A stretch of DNA of 64,000 nt, taken from the NCBI GenBank assembly GCA_035048815.1, contig JAUCBN010000028.1, positions 6,379,001-6,443,000 on the forward strand, written 5' to 3'. The notes under the pieces are model-generated. The model ran no database searches and was not told the origin of the DNA. It saw nothing but the letters and a program-made list of their open reading frames with translations. The translations under genes and the position numbers were made by a program. Positions 48,431 to 60,420 of this stretch are shown here, piece by piece (position 1 is the stretch's first letter; each line of letters begins with the position of its first letter). Origin of the DNA: Abelmoschus esculentus (taxonomy: Eukaryota > Streptophyta > Magnoliopsida > Malvales > Malvaceae).

Positions 48431-49801
48431 TGATAGGCATGGTATAAGCGCTATTTTGAGTGCAAGTGTACATGTCGTCAAGTAATAAAATGATAAGTAT
48501 ATCGTGTATCGTCTCTACAGGGATTGGTATACTTAATACATCTTCCTTCGTTCCCTTGCTCCTGAGAATAAAATAAAAACACAAATAAGATGGTTTGTTT
48601 TATCTAACTAAATAAGTAAATAATAAAACATAAAATAAAGAGTTGATAACGATTATAGAGAAAGCGGGTAGGATCCAGTTGTGTCAATTAGTGGATTCAA
48701 TTGATCTCCTTCTTGTCCAATGCAATCGCACAACATTGCTTCGATAGTACTGCAGATACTGCCTCGGCAATACTGGTGCTCCTCTGCCGCGACAATCTCT
48801 TGCTCATGGGCAGAAGTATCAAAGTTCAGCAAAGTGTCCGTAAGTGACTCTGCTCATCTCTGAGTCAAAGTACTGTTGATGCTTGGTCCTTGACGATACC
48901 TCTCGGCGTAAACCAAAGATAACCACCAACCAATCCAACACTTCTTTTAGCTGCTGAAACTCTTAACCTACCCCTTAGTGCCTCCACAAGGTTATAGGCC
49001 GAGTTATTGTCGCCGACACCGTACTTACCCCTTTCGTGAATCTAAACCTCTCGATGCTAGATAAATAGATTACTTGCAAACTTCCTTCTCGGGCTTGGAT
49101 ACAAGAACAAGGAATGACAATAGGATAAGCAAACTCTGATTTTATTGTATAGGAACAAGAATACAAGAATCGGTCTCCTTTCACTAATATCAACAACCTT
49201 CACCTATCCCTAAGAACTTTAGAACATGTTATCGTGAAAGTATAATTCTTAGGGAGGAAAGGTTTTCTCTACAAGTCGGCTCTCCTAGACAATGTGACCG
49301 GCTAGTATATTTATAGTCTTAACCTAGGGCAAACCTTTACTAAATAGACTTCAACTTGGATTAGGGAACAAGTCTTCTTCAAGGATTCTGATATTTCCAA
49401 GTTTGCCACCTTCTAGAAAGGGTTTCCTGCTTGTTCTTTGAATTGGGCTTTGAGCACGCTAGCCTGGTCCGATTGATGCGCTGTGTCTTCCAGAATATTC
49501 TCTATATTTTTATCTTCTGATGCGCCTCCATTGTTGGTGCTGCCACACTGGATTCTGCCGCAGCCGGTCTTCTACCTCGGCCTCAACATAGATTTTCTGC
49601 ATCTTCGGCTCTGGATAATCCTGCATGTACAGAAATTGTAATAATATCTGCATTCTCTATAAATATTAGCTTTGTATATAGTGATAACAGAATATCCAAT
49701 ATTTGAGCAAAGATTACATGATTCGGTTCAAATGGGTGTATAATAGGTGTATAGAGTACCATAAGAAGGGTAGTAAATTACTGACTTTTTGGCACTCATC
49801 A
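48431..49801 (-). repeat. Athila-like 5' LTR (complete)
   Basis: A 1371-bp LTR. In element sense it begins TGATGAGTGCC and ends ATGCCTATCA. It is the same family and nearly the same length as the plus-strand LTR at 55011-56379. Confidence 0.9.
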
Positions 49802-50029
49802 AGGAATATGATTTGACTATTGGTTATCATTCGGGAAAACCTGACGTGGTGGGGATGCTTTGAGCCGTAAGACAGTAGTGGAGTTGAGGGATATGTTTGC
49901 TAAGTTAAGTATTTCAAAGGAAGGTGGTTTAGAGGCGGAGTTGCAAGTAAAACCTGTGTTGGTTGAAATGATAAAAGCGACGCAGTTAGAGGATGAAGTT
50001 GGGCTAAGTGTGCTCTACTTTTTCTCGAG
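49802..50029 (+). pseudogene. Tekay-like gypsy RNase H/integrase linker fragment
   Basis: The fragment reads YDLTIGYHSGKPDVV, then SRKTVVELRDMFAKLSI and ELQVKPVLVEMIKATQLED, the junction between RNase H and integrase in Tekay-type chromoviruses. A TGA at about 49860 and the lost context show that it is dead. The Athila element inserted just to its left. Confidence 0.75.
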
Positions 50030-50119
50030 GTATAAGGATGGTTTGAAGGTATTTTTAGTTCATAATTGAGGAGGTTTAGATGTTAGATTCATTAGGTTAG
50101 GGGTTGGGCTAAGGGTTAT
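50030..50119 (+). repeat. scrap of Tekay-like LTR
   Basis: 'aaggatggtttga.g...tttt.gttcataattga' continuing to 'gatgttagattcattaggtt' matches 58453-58525 in the Tekay LTR. The open frame 49860-50069 is therefore a chimera of pol and LTR. Confidence 0.65.
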
Positions 50120-50494
50120 ACATATATAATAAATTCGGAATAAAACTTTTATACCTATGGTTACACATATATAAGGGACTTTTGGTCTAGCAGCCGTATA
50201 AGAGAATTCTGAATTCCAAAACTCTAAAATCATGAAACATAGTTTTTCAAGATTTGCTCTCTCAACCGGGTGAATTGAGTAGAGGCCGAGACGATATTCG
50301 CGAAGGCTAAAGATTTGGATCATTTAATGATCATCACTGTAGCAGATCCCGTTGATGTTTTTGCTGCTTATCAAGAAACCCAATGTAAGTCGTCCCATCT
50401 CTTCCTCATGATTTTGGATTAAAAGTACATGGATCACTAAAAAGACTTTCATAATTTTGTTCCTCTACGCCATGTGGTGTGCCAATGGTCCCAA
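50120..50494 (+). repeat. fragment of a copia LTR (3' half)
   Basis: Aligns with 54220-54522, the end of the copia LTR below, by eye at about 80%. Shared phrases include CTCTCAACCGGGTGAA, GAGACGATATTCG, GTTGATGTTTTTGCTGCTTA and GGATTAAA.GTACATGGAT, ending CCCAACA. No primer-binding site follows, so it is a fragment. Confidence 0.75.
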
Positions 50495-51378
50495 CATAAG
50501 ACTAATAAATTATGTTGATTTTGAATTCATGTCCCTTCAATGCACCTATATGTTGGTTATTGATATTGAAAGAATGCCTTTGCATATTATGTGATACGTG
50601 TGACATCTAGGTTGAATTTCATTTAGAGAACATGTTGTGATATGTGATTTATGGCCCTTTAGGTGAAAATATGCATCTAGAGTGTGTTGGGAATATTTTA
50701 GGCTTGAAGATAAAAATCTTGCAGCTTTCTGGGCGGGTGGTATCGAAACAATACCTTAAGGTTTTGATATCCATATAAAATAATGAGGGATAAGTTAGAA
50801 AATAAGCCTGGGTATCGGAATGGTAAGTAATGGTTTTGATACTGTACGATGAACAAAAGCAGGTGTATCAATATGTTAAGCCCTAGTTCCAAAACCCAAT
50901 TTTTACAATGACAATCCTATCAGAACGGGGACCAAGCTTTATCAAAACACGGGATTGCTACGCAGGGCATCGAGCAAGTAATCAAATGAGTATTGATACG
51001 CTAGGTCGGCGTTTCGATACCATTCTTTACTGTGAACATCAGTATCGAAACGGGACCTAGGGGTATCGATACCCTAGTCTGTTAATGTCGTTATAGGTTG
51101 GAGTTTAGTTTTAATCCTTTATGTTTTAGTCACTAAACCTCTAGAATGAAATTAAACAACTTGTAGACCTTCTTTTAAGCTGAAAATTTAAATGCAAGCA
51201 TGTAATGAACTTAATTAAATATTGGTGACTTAAATGTCACGTGTAGTCCTTAAATTTCTAGAAAATTATAATTAGGTCCTAAAACTTGTTTAGTTAATTA
51301 GGATTCGTGAAGAAGCTCTCAAATCATACAAAGGAAGCAAAATGTTTTTCTAATTGATGATGAAAAATGAGAGTGAAA
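50495..51378 (+). repeat. Tekay-like LTR fragment with palindrome array
   Basis: No gene. From 50725 to 51075 short palindromic units recur, including the perfect 14-mer GGGTATCGATACCC at 51061-51074 and GTTTCGATAC nearby. The following 51130-51310 resembles 60470-60610, the last part of the Tekay LTR (AAGCTGAAAATTT, then 'agtcct..aattt.tag'). Confidence 0.6.
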
Positions 51379-53144
51379 TGATAACTCCGCAAAAAGGCTA
51401 TATTCTAGGCTTTTTTACTTAAATTATTGAGTGTTCTTAAGCTCATGTAGGTTCATTTAGTTAAATTTAGGATCATATCATTCCATGTAGCTTTTTAGTT
51501 ATGCCTTGACATTTTTGCGTGAAATTGGATGCTATTTCACGAGAAAGATAGTTCTTTTGAGTTGTGTTGTGCAGGTAAAGCAAAAATGGAAGTTGGGGAT
51601 ATTTGTCATGACATTCGCAGAAGGATAGCGATAGGAAAATGCCATAGCAAATCTGGAGGACTCTTGTGCTGAGCTAAATGACAAGGAGATATTTTGATAA
51701 GAGTGTCAACTGGTGCCATTACAGCCGGCCGGGACCATTACAACCTGGCCACAGCCACCACGATAGGGGACCACAACCAATATTGCCTGATTATGAGCCA
51801 CCTCAGTAGGGTACCACTATCTCCGCTACCATCCCTATAGAAATGTCATCACATGAAGGGGGAAAAAGAATGAAATTTTCACTATCTTTTAGAGTTTTTC
51901 ATCCTTTTTAAACACATGGTGACCTAAAAGAAAAAGAGAGGCCTTTTTGAGGAGCAAAAACACAGAAAAGAGATACCTTTAGATTGCGGCGGAGGAAAGC
52001 TCCCACCTTTCTCCTCCAAACTCTGGCCGTAGTGTCCTCCATTGATAGAGCTCGAAGGAAGTGGTGTGCTAAGCACCCGGAAGAGGCTAGCACACCAAGG
52101 CGTCTCGTGGTGGTGAAGAAGCTAGCTGCCTGTGCAACCGAGGGTGTCTTCTAGTCCTCCTTCCTTGCTTTATTTTTCATATTTTCATGAGGATGATTGT
52201 TGAATGTTTAAGATCTATTTGGATGATATTTCTTTAACATTTCGCACCATCATGTGAGCTTTGTTTATGTGCTTACTTTTGTGGATGATTATCTTTTGCC
52301 TTTATTAATATGTTGTCTTCTATGTTTTTGTATATTTGCTTTGCTCATTGTTGATAATAATTTAGGCATTGTAACAGGCACGAAAGTGTCTAGTGTTTAG
52401 GTGCATACTAGAGCACTCGGAAGAGGCGTAGCTATAGATCCTTAAATCATTCAGAAGGAGCTAAGGGAGGATCTACGTGAGCAATGAGTTCTAGGCTGAA
52501 AATAGAGCCTAATCTAAACCTAGAGCACTCGAAAGAGGCGTAGGGGAGGGTTTCAACGACTAAAAGGAGTATGCTTTATCGATAGACTAGTGATGTTCGC
52601 GTGGCAGGCGAAATACCATGACATTTTAGTTTGTCAGGTTCTTATGACTCCGAAGAGTGGGAAAACTTTAGAAACCTTTTTCGAGTAGATATGGACCATA
52701 GTAGCTTTATGTTCGTAAGAGTGAGGGGTAAGAAGTCCATAGGAGTTTCCACTAGTCATTTCCGAGAGAGGTCGTCAATATAAGGTTAGTACAACATATA
52801 GTTAAAACGTGTTCTTTCATCTTGCTTTTGCCTCCGCATTTACAAACTGCTTGCTTTATTTTACTTGTTATAATGCAATCACCCTACTTTACACTCCACA
52901 CACTACTTCCATACATCTATGCTGCCATCACCATTCATACCCTTTTGCCTTGCATATTTTAGTTGTTTGCATTCTGAAATTACCATAGTATTTCTCCATT
53001 ACACTTTTATCGTACACATTCAATCTTTGTTTTCCCTTATCTGTTAGTGACACCTTTTTGCCTTGACAAATTTACCTTGTACTTTACCTTAGATCCTCGT
53101 GAGAACGATACTCACTCACCCTATTATTACTTGTATGACTGTGT
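51379..53144 (+). repeat. Athila/Tat-like LTR remnant
   Basis: Starts TGATAACTCCGCAAAAAGGC and ends in 'atcctcgtgagaacgatactcactcacc', an ending common in Athila/Tat LTRs. The last few dozen bases are missing because a copia LTR begins at 53145. Open frames inside are short and unconvincing. The element it belonged to is not seen. Confidence 0.5.
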
Positions 53145-54522
53145 TGTTAGAGTATGCCCAAAGACCAATCATATGATGATTGAAAGAATACTTTTATTTA
53201 CCAATTTATTGAATAAAGACATTACCATTGTTGTTTTCAGACATATGTGTCAATGTATAACATAAACTGAGAAACAATAAGGTCCATATAATAATATATG
53301 TATTATTATTAAAAGATCCTTAGTCAAGTATTATTATGGATATGGACAATAATAATACGCTTAAGACTAACATGTGGTTAATTGATGACAATGAGTTGTC
53401 CTTGACATAGAGATGTTAGAATTAATACATAAATATATTAGTAGAGAATAATATATTGGATTGACCCACTATGAGCATATATCTTGGATTATTATGTGAT
53501 GGTCACGATATTACTCATAGTGACAATTATATGTATGATCCTTAGACATGAGATTATTATTATCTCAGCATATGTTGCTTTATGTTTTGATGCAGTTAAA
53601 CGTTTCTCGTAATTAGTTACACTATAAAAACTAACACTAAACATATTACAATGTATACAGTGAGATGTGAATGATCAAGATAGGATTTTTACTTCTTACA
53701 TAATAGGAAAATATATCAAAGGCCACTTGATTGAGTGAGACTAGAAATATATGGCCATGCTTGAATATGTTTATATGAGATATCATAAATTATTCATTAA
53801 AAGTAGTTCACTCTAGAAATCAAGAAACATTAAAATAGGCTATACAAGTGTGACTATTCCACGACTTGTGCCTATTAAAGATATAAAAGGACCAAATGAT
53901 ATAATAAATTAAAAGAGTTGGTCACGGACATGATACGTCGAATCATGATCTCTTATAACTTAGATAACAATGATATACTTCTAGATGTCACTTATTGTTT
54001 GTAATATTAGAATTGCTCTTATATTATTACTAATGTTACAATAAGACTATAGGATCACACCCAATTGTTAAAAAGGAGCAACAATATATATGTATAAGTT
54101 GTTATATTTAATCTCAGATTTTAAACAAATGATATATAATTAAAGTAATTATATGCCTTTTTAAATTCGAATTAAATATAGATTCCGAAATTTAAGAAAA
54201 TAATTAAAGTAATTATTTCCTAAACAAATTCGAAATAAAACTCTTATACCTAGGGTTTCACATATATATAAAGGATCTTTGGGTCTCTCAACCGGGTGAA
54301 CTAAGTAGAGGTCGAGACGATATTCGTGTAGGCTAAAGATTCGGATCGTCGAACGATCGTTATTGTAGTAGATCGAGTTGATGTTTTTGCTGCTTATCAA
54401 GGAACCCAATATAAATCATCGCATCTCTTCCTCTCGATTTTGGATTAAACGTACATGGATTATTGGAAAGAACGTCGTAATTTTGTTCTGCTGTGCCATA
54501 GGGTGTGTCGGCGATCCCAACA
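53145..54522 (+). repeat. copia 5' LTR
   Basis: A 1378-bp LTR from TGTTAGAGTATGCCCAAA to GCGATCCCAACA, followed by a perfect initiator-Met primer-binding site. Because the site lies to the right, the element points to the plus strand. A related LTR end lies at 50120-50494. Confidence 0.85.
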
Positions 54523-55010
54523 GTGGTATCAGAGCCACTTGTACGATCCATAATCATGTTAAATACTTGGGTGATATGATATGTATGAGATGCATGCTTT
54601 ATTGGATTGTATCGACGATATATATGTTGATATTGGTAGTCGATTAGGGATACTATTAATATGTTAATCTGTTAATTAAAATCGCCATGTTTCTACAAGG
54701 CTTTTTTACGGTAATCACATGTTAATCGTTGACATATTGATCAGTGGAAGTTCGATGGCAGATCGCATTAAAGAAAAGGAATAATTGTTATTCTGATATG
54801 GAAAAATCTAAGGGATTTAAAAATCTCAAAAATGCAATTCTTTTGATAAATCTTATCAAATCGTGATGTTTTTCATAGAAAAATAGTAATTATTTTTCAA
54901 AATTTCTTACCAGCCGCACTGGTGCCTTTCTCTATCTTTTTTGAACTTCTCTTCTTATCTTACTCTCTCGTATGTAAAACAAATTTCTATAATTGTAATA
55001 TTATTTCAAG
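54523..55010 (+). other. copia leader with primer-binding site, then cut off
   Basis: TGGTATCAGAGCC at 54524-54536 is the primer-binding site. The non-coding leader runs to 55010, where an Athila LTR is inserted. No copia coding sequence is reached. Confidence 0.75.
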
Positions 55011-56379
55011 TGATGAGTGCCTAAAAGGCAGTTATTTACTACCCTTCCCATGGTACTTTATGCATCTATTATACACCAACTTGGACCGAATTATGAACTA
55101 TTTGTGCAAATATTGGATATTCCGTTTTCATTACTTACAAAGTCAATATTTATAGAAAATGCAGATATTATTACATATTTTGTACATGCAGGAATATCCA
55201 AGGTAGAAGTGACAATGAAGCAGTGTTGCGGCCGAGGCAAAAGACATGGTCGCATCAGAATCCTATGTGGCAGCACCAACAATGGAGGCGCAATGAAAGA
55301 TAAAAAATATAGAAAACATTTTGGAAGATACAGCGCATCAATTGGACCAGGCTAGTGCGTTAAAAGCCCAAGTAAGAGACCAAGCGGGAAAACCCTTCTA
55401 AAAGGCAGCAAACTTGAAAATATCAGATTCCTTGAAGAAGACTTGTTCCCTGCTCCAAGTTAAAGTCTATTTAGGAAAGGTTTACCCTATGTTAAAACTA
55501 TAAATATCCTAGCCAGCCACATTGTTGAAGAGAGCTAATTTTTAGAGAAACCCTTCCTCCCTAAGAATTGTACTTAACGATAATATGTTCTAAACTTCTT
55601 AGGATAGGTGAAGGTTGTCGATATTAGTGAGAGGAGATTGATTCTTGTATCTTTGTTCTTATGTAATAATAATATCAAAGTTTGCTTATCCTATTGCCAT
55701 TCTTTGTTCTTGCATTCAAGCTTGAGAGGGAAGTTTGCAAGTAATCTGTTTATCTAGCATCGAAAGGTGTAGATTCACGAAAGGGATAAGTACGATGTTG
55801 TAGACACTAACTCGGCCTAAACTCTTTGGAATCCCAGGATATAGGTTAAGAGTTTCAGCATCTAAAAGAAGTGTTGGATTGGTTGGTGGTTATCGTTGAT
55901 TTACGCCGAAAGGTATCGCCAAGGACTGGTCATCAACAATACTCTGACTCAAAGATGAGCTGAGTCACTTACGGACACTTTGCTGAACTTTGATGCTTCT
56001 GCCCAAGAGAAAGAGATTGTCGCGGCAGAGGAACACCAATGTTGCCGAGGCGGAATCTGCAGTACTGTCGAAGTAGTGTTGTGTGATTGCATTGGACAAG
56101 AAGAAGATCAATTGAATCCGCTAATTGATGCAACTGGATCCTACCCACTTTCTCTATATCGTCTTCAACCTTTTATTTTATGTTTTGTTATTTAATTATT
56201 TAGTTAGTTAAAACAAATCAACATATTTATGTTTTTACTTTCTTTTCAGGAGCAAGGGAACAAGAGGAAACATATTAAGTATACCAATCCCTGTAGAGAC
56301 GATACACGATATACTTATCATTTCATTACTTGACGATGTGTACACTTGCACTCAAATTGTGCTTATACCACACACATCA
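55011..56379 (+). repeat. Athila-like 5' LTR
   Basis: 1369 bp, from TGATGAGTGCC to CACACATCA, within two bases of the length of the LTR at 48431-49801. Short open frames inside have no meaning as proteins. Confidence 0.9.
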
Positions 56380-56385
56380 AGTTTT

Positions 56386-56403
56386 TGGCGCCGTTGCCGG
56401 GGA
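56386..56403 (+). other. Athila primer-binding site
   Basis: TGGCGCCGTTGCCGGGGA, the canonical Athila-type site, complementary to the 3' end of an Asp-type tRNA. Confidence 0.9.
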
Positions 56404-56545
56404 TTGACAACTAAATTTTGTTTTCTTTAATTTTCTTGTTCTTTAACTATTTTTTATCTAACTCTAATTTTAATTATTTATTCAACTTTAATTTTAATTA
56501 TTTATTTTACTTTTATTTTTTTATTAACTTTTATTTATTTGGTTT

Positions 56546-57454
56546 ATGACCAGGGCAAATCCGAGTAGACCATTATACGAGTTGAATCCTGAGATTGAAC
56601 GCACAAGAAAACATCTGAGACGCAATCTGTTCCAAGTCATGGATGATCTACCAAGAGGAAAAATTCCACCTGTTGATCATAATGTACTGCCCCCAACAAT
56701 GCCGCAGCAGCCAAAGCCGCAGCCATTGTCGAGGCAGCCCACGGTTAGAGATTATCTGGTGGAGGATCTAAACGGACTCAACCCCGGCGTAGTCATCCCA
56801 GAAATCGAAGCAATTCACTTTGAGCTTAAACCAGTAATGTTCAACATGTTGAACACAATTGGACATTTAGTGGGTCTGCTACTGAAGATGCAAGACAACA
56901 TCTCAAATTTTTCATGGAAGTGTGCAACTCTTTCAAAATTCAAGGAGTCCATGAAGATATTCTGCGATTAAAATTGTTCCCCTATTCACTGAGGGATAGG
57001 GCGAAAATTTGGTTGAATGGTATCCCAAAAAGATCCGTAGGATCTTTGGAGGAACTCTACCGAGAACTCATTACTAGGTTTACTCTGACAAATCTCTTCA
57101 ATCGCATTCGTAATGAAATCACATCATTCCGGCAAGATGTAGATGAATCGATGTATGAGGCATGGGAACGTTACAAAGAATTGCTAAACAAATGCCCATT
57201 ACATGGTTTTCCCTTGTGGACGCAAGTCTCCATGTTCTATAATGCTACTAATGCCTCCACAAGGATGATGCTAGATGCTTCCGTGAATGGGATACTTTTG
57301 GATAGAGCACCCACAAAGGCCATTGAAATTCTGAACAAACACGCAAGGAACGATTTCCAATTTCCTACATCAAGGCGAGGAGGAATGAGACGTCATGCTA
57401 CAACCCATGAATTAGATACATCAAGTTTGGTGGTAGCACAATTGGCTTCTCTGA
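56546..57454 (+). pseudogene. Athila-like gag, 3' part cut off
   Basis: Starts MTRANPSRPLYELNPEIERT. The leader contains PTVRDYLVEDLNGLNPGVV. A frame change near 56850-56920 separates it from the core: GVHEDILRLKLFPYSLRDRA, NRIRNEITSFRQDVDESMYE, CPLHGFPLWTQVSMFYNATN, ASTRMMLDASVN. It ends at VAQLASL where the Tekay LTR begins, so the C-terminal half is absent. It is clearly homologous to 47127-48292 on the other strand. Confidence 0.88.
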
Positions 57455-59232
57455 TGTAACATTCCGTTTTTAGGGTTATTAGTTTAGGCTCAATTAGGAG
57501 GATTCGATTCGGGTCGAATCGGATTCTCCGGTTCATTAATTTTGGGAAAAATAAAATAAGGATATTTTTAATTAAGAAAAATAATAGTTTTGGAATATGA
57601 TTTGAAATATTAAAAATATGTTTCAAAATTAAAAGAAAATAATTTGGATTTTATAATGATTTTTAATTATGCTTAGTTATGCATAAGTGACCGATTTGTA
57701 ATTTTTGGAAAAATAGAGGACTACTTTGTAATTTTTGGAAATTACATGTTTTAGTGACTAAATTGAAAAGCAAGCTAAACTTAGAATCCTTAGAGGGCCA
57801 TAAACCCATTTCTAATTTTTAATGATGATTTATTCACCAAAATGTATTTTTAATTACTTTAATTAGAGATTTTAATCATTTTCTCTCAAAACCACTTTTT
57901 CCTCACTTTCTCTCATCTTTTTCTCTCATTTTCTCTTCACTTTCTCTTCATCTTTTCTCTTCAATTCCTTGCTGATTTTTGCATCTTTTTCAACAAAGAT
58001 TACATCATTTGCATCATCTTTCCATCCTTTACAAAACCTAAGCATCAATTTCATCAAATCAACATCAAGTTGCAAGGAATCAAGAAGAGGAAATTACATC
58101 TTTTTGGTGAATAGATCTTGAAGGTAATTTTCTGGATTTTTATTCTTTTCTAAGGTTCTTTATTGAAATTCACAAGTATTAGCTTGCTAATCTTTGAATA
58201 AAAACTTGATTTTATGTTTTTAATGTTAGATCTAGTGTTTTTGTGAAAGTTTTTGTAAAATATTTTTGGATCTCATTTAATGCTGGAATTAGATGGATTC
58301 AATTGTGTTTTTATGTTAATTAAATGATTAATTGAATCTTCATTTGTTAGCACATTAATCTAATCCCGGAATAATGCAATCGGTGTAGTTTTAAGGTGCT
58401 TTTTGGTTGTTTTGGGGGTTGTTTTAGATGCTTTAATGTTGCTGGAGATATAAGGATGGTTTGGATGTGTTTTTGGTTCATAATTGAAGTGGATTAGATG
58501 TTAGATTCATTAGGTTTTGGGCTGATGTTGTTTGGATGCGTTTCGGCTTAGTTTACGATCTTTTCGGCTAAGTTTTCGGTAGTTTAATGGTGATCGGATA
58601 TGGTTGTTGGTTTGAGCATGTTATGATGTGACAATGCTCTGTTTTTAATGTTGTAGAAGAGGTACAAGAAGGTGCTTGATTGCTGGTGCGTTGGTGCAAT
58701 CATCGGATAACGACGAAAGCTTGTTTCGCTTGTTGGTGTGTGATTACGGATTTAAAGCGAATCGCGTTTGGTACGTTCTATTTTGGGGACAATGGAAGAG
58801 TGTGAAATCCTTCCATAGTTCAAGAGTAAGTAAAGTAAATGTTTTTGATAAACTAATATGGGTTTCGGCTACATTTTATAAAGGCATTATGTTGGTAATG
58901 CAATGAGATTTATGTAAATGCATGAGCATGATTTGAAATGGTGCATACATGAGAATTACTTGCTGAAATGCATAGCTTATTTAGCATCCATGATTATGGA
59001 AAATTATGAGAAATGATTTAGAATACAATGTGGTTAAATTGCCTTATACATGATGGTGCCTTTGGGCATGGCTTTGGTTCATTTGTTAAACATATTATGC
59101 ATGCATTATGAGCAAAAAGTTATCATGCACATTTGATTATGATATTGGCCTAGTGACACTAACTTTAGACTCGAATACGAATGACATGTCATTAAGATTG
59201 AGTGCACTATAAAATAAAGAGAATAATGATGT

Positions 59233-59480
59233 TGCCTACATGTAAACAAGGGTGACTTTATGTCCAATCGTGCGTGGTAGAGCCGCCTATACGTAAACAA
59301 GGGTGACTTTGTGTCCGACCGTGCGTGTAGAGCTTGCCTATATGTAAACAAGGGTGACTTCATGTCCGACCGTGCATATAGTTGACCCATACGTAAACAA
59401 GGGTGACTTTATGTCCAACCGTGCGTAGTGGGGGTAACATGTATACAAGGGTGACTAAGTGTCCAACCGATGCATGTTGA
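59233..59480. repeat. minisatellite, about 50 bp x 5
   Basis: Five units with the core ACAAGGGTGACTT.TGTCC..CCGTGCG. The cores start at about 59244, 59295, 59346, 59395 and 59443, so the period is 48-51 bp. Units differ by several bases. Confidence 0.9.
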
Positions 59481-60189
59481 TACCAAGAGTCTCCAGTTAT
59501 GAGAAAAAGGATCCGTGTATTCGGTGAACTCAAGGTTCACATTAAAGTGGTCACTAGAATGCCAATATACATACATGAATTGAATTGGACATTGAACATC
59601 ATTCATAAGTTGTTTTGATAAGGTTATGTGAACTCAAGGATGCATACGATTTAAAGAACATGAGCATGAGATGTTAGCATGTATGATTTAACAAAGTATT
59701 GCAATTTATGGTTTCATCATGATTTTAAATAGATGCATTGATAATTTGTGTAGAGCTTTCTCACTAAGCAAGTTTGCTTAAGCTCTCTTTCATCCTTGCA
59801 GAAAAATAAAGGCACTTTTGGCATCGTTCGAGGCAAGGGAACCAAGGGGAAAAATCACTTTGAACTTGGTATGTTTTTGACAAATAAATTGTGCAAGGCA
59901 ATGTGTAACCCAACCTATGTGAAGAGTGTGTAATTAGGCTTTGGTTTATGTTGTAATAAGACCATTATTGTTTGGTTGCTAATTGTTGAACTTTGGAATG
60001 GTTTGAATTGATGAAGCAGGTACTAGCATGATTGATATGTTGTTAGTCTCTTTCTAGGGAGCATGCCTATAGCTTGATTGATGCCCGTGACGTTATTGAT
60101 TACGTGCCATATGTTGCTAATTATAATTAGGATTGATGCACTTAGTGGCTCTAATTAATGGTTGAGTATTGAGTAGTTGGTGTGCACTT

Positions 60190-60420
60190 AGTGTAACGAA
60201 ACTTTTGGTTCCAGACCTAAAGTTTCGAAACCGTTGGGTGAAGGTTCCGAAACCTTTGTCAAATAGTTTCAAAACCTTCACATGGTTTCGAAACCTTGCG
60301 AGCAGATTCAATTCTGGGAAGCTACTGGACCCGATAAGTTTCGAAACTTTCTAGGAAAGTTTCGAAACCTTTTTCAAAAAGTTTTAGAACCTCTGGGAAG
60401 GTTTCGGAACCTTTGATCAC
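60190..60420. repeat. array of short palindromes (GTTTCGAAAC type)
   Basis: About ten units at spacings of 20-40 bp. Perfect ones are at 60222-60231, 60284-60295 (GGTTTCGAAACC), 60336-60349 (AAGTTTCGAAACTT) and 60359-60368. Others have one or two changes. Confidence 0.85.

Larger units (their letters stand above)
41154..49801 (-). mobile_element. Athila-like Ty3/gypsy element
   Basis: A nearly complete element on the minus strand: 5' LTR (48431-49801), Asp-type primer-binding site, gag, protease, reverse transcriptase, RNase H, integrase, a long non-coding 3' region with hairpins, polypurine tract, and a 3' LTR cut at 41154. The protease motif DLGATINLMP, the gag wording and the primer-binding site place it in the Athila/Tat branch, most likely Athila. 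Over the first 190 shared bases the LTRs differ at about eight positions, so it is fairly young. Scattered stops and frameshifts make it non-autonomous. Confidence 0.9.
55011..57454 (+). mobile_element. Athila-like element, left part only
   Basis: This is the same family as 41154-49801 but on the opposite strand. It consists of the complete 5' LTR, an intact Asp-type primer-binding site and most of gag, then ends at 57454 where a Tekay-like LTR starts. Pol and the 3' LTR are not in the window and may lie beyond the Tekay insertion. Confidence 0.9.

Noticed and set aside
53047..53265. 72-codon frame crossing 53145
   Set aside because: It spans the junction of two unrelated LTRs and has no homology wording.
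55980..56195. 71-codon frame in the Athila LTR
   Set aside because: It lies wholly within the LTR, is not conserved as a frame in the sister LTR and has no start context.
59106..59390. 94-codon frame with internal amino-acid repeats (RSDMKSPLFTYRQ type)
   Set aside because: The repeats are the translated 50-bp minisatellite of an LTR, so this is not a repeat protein.
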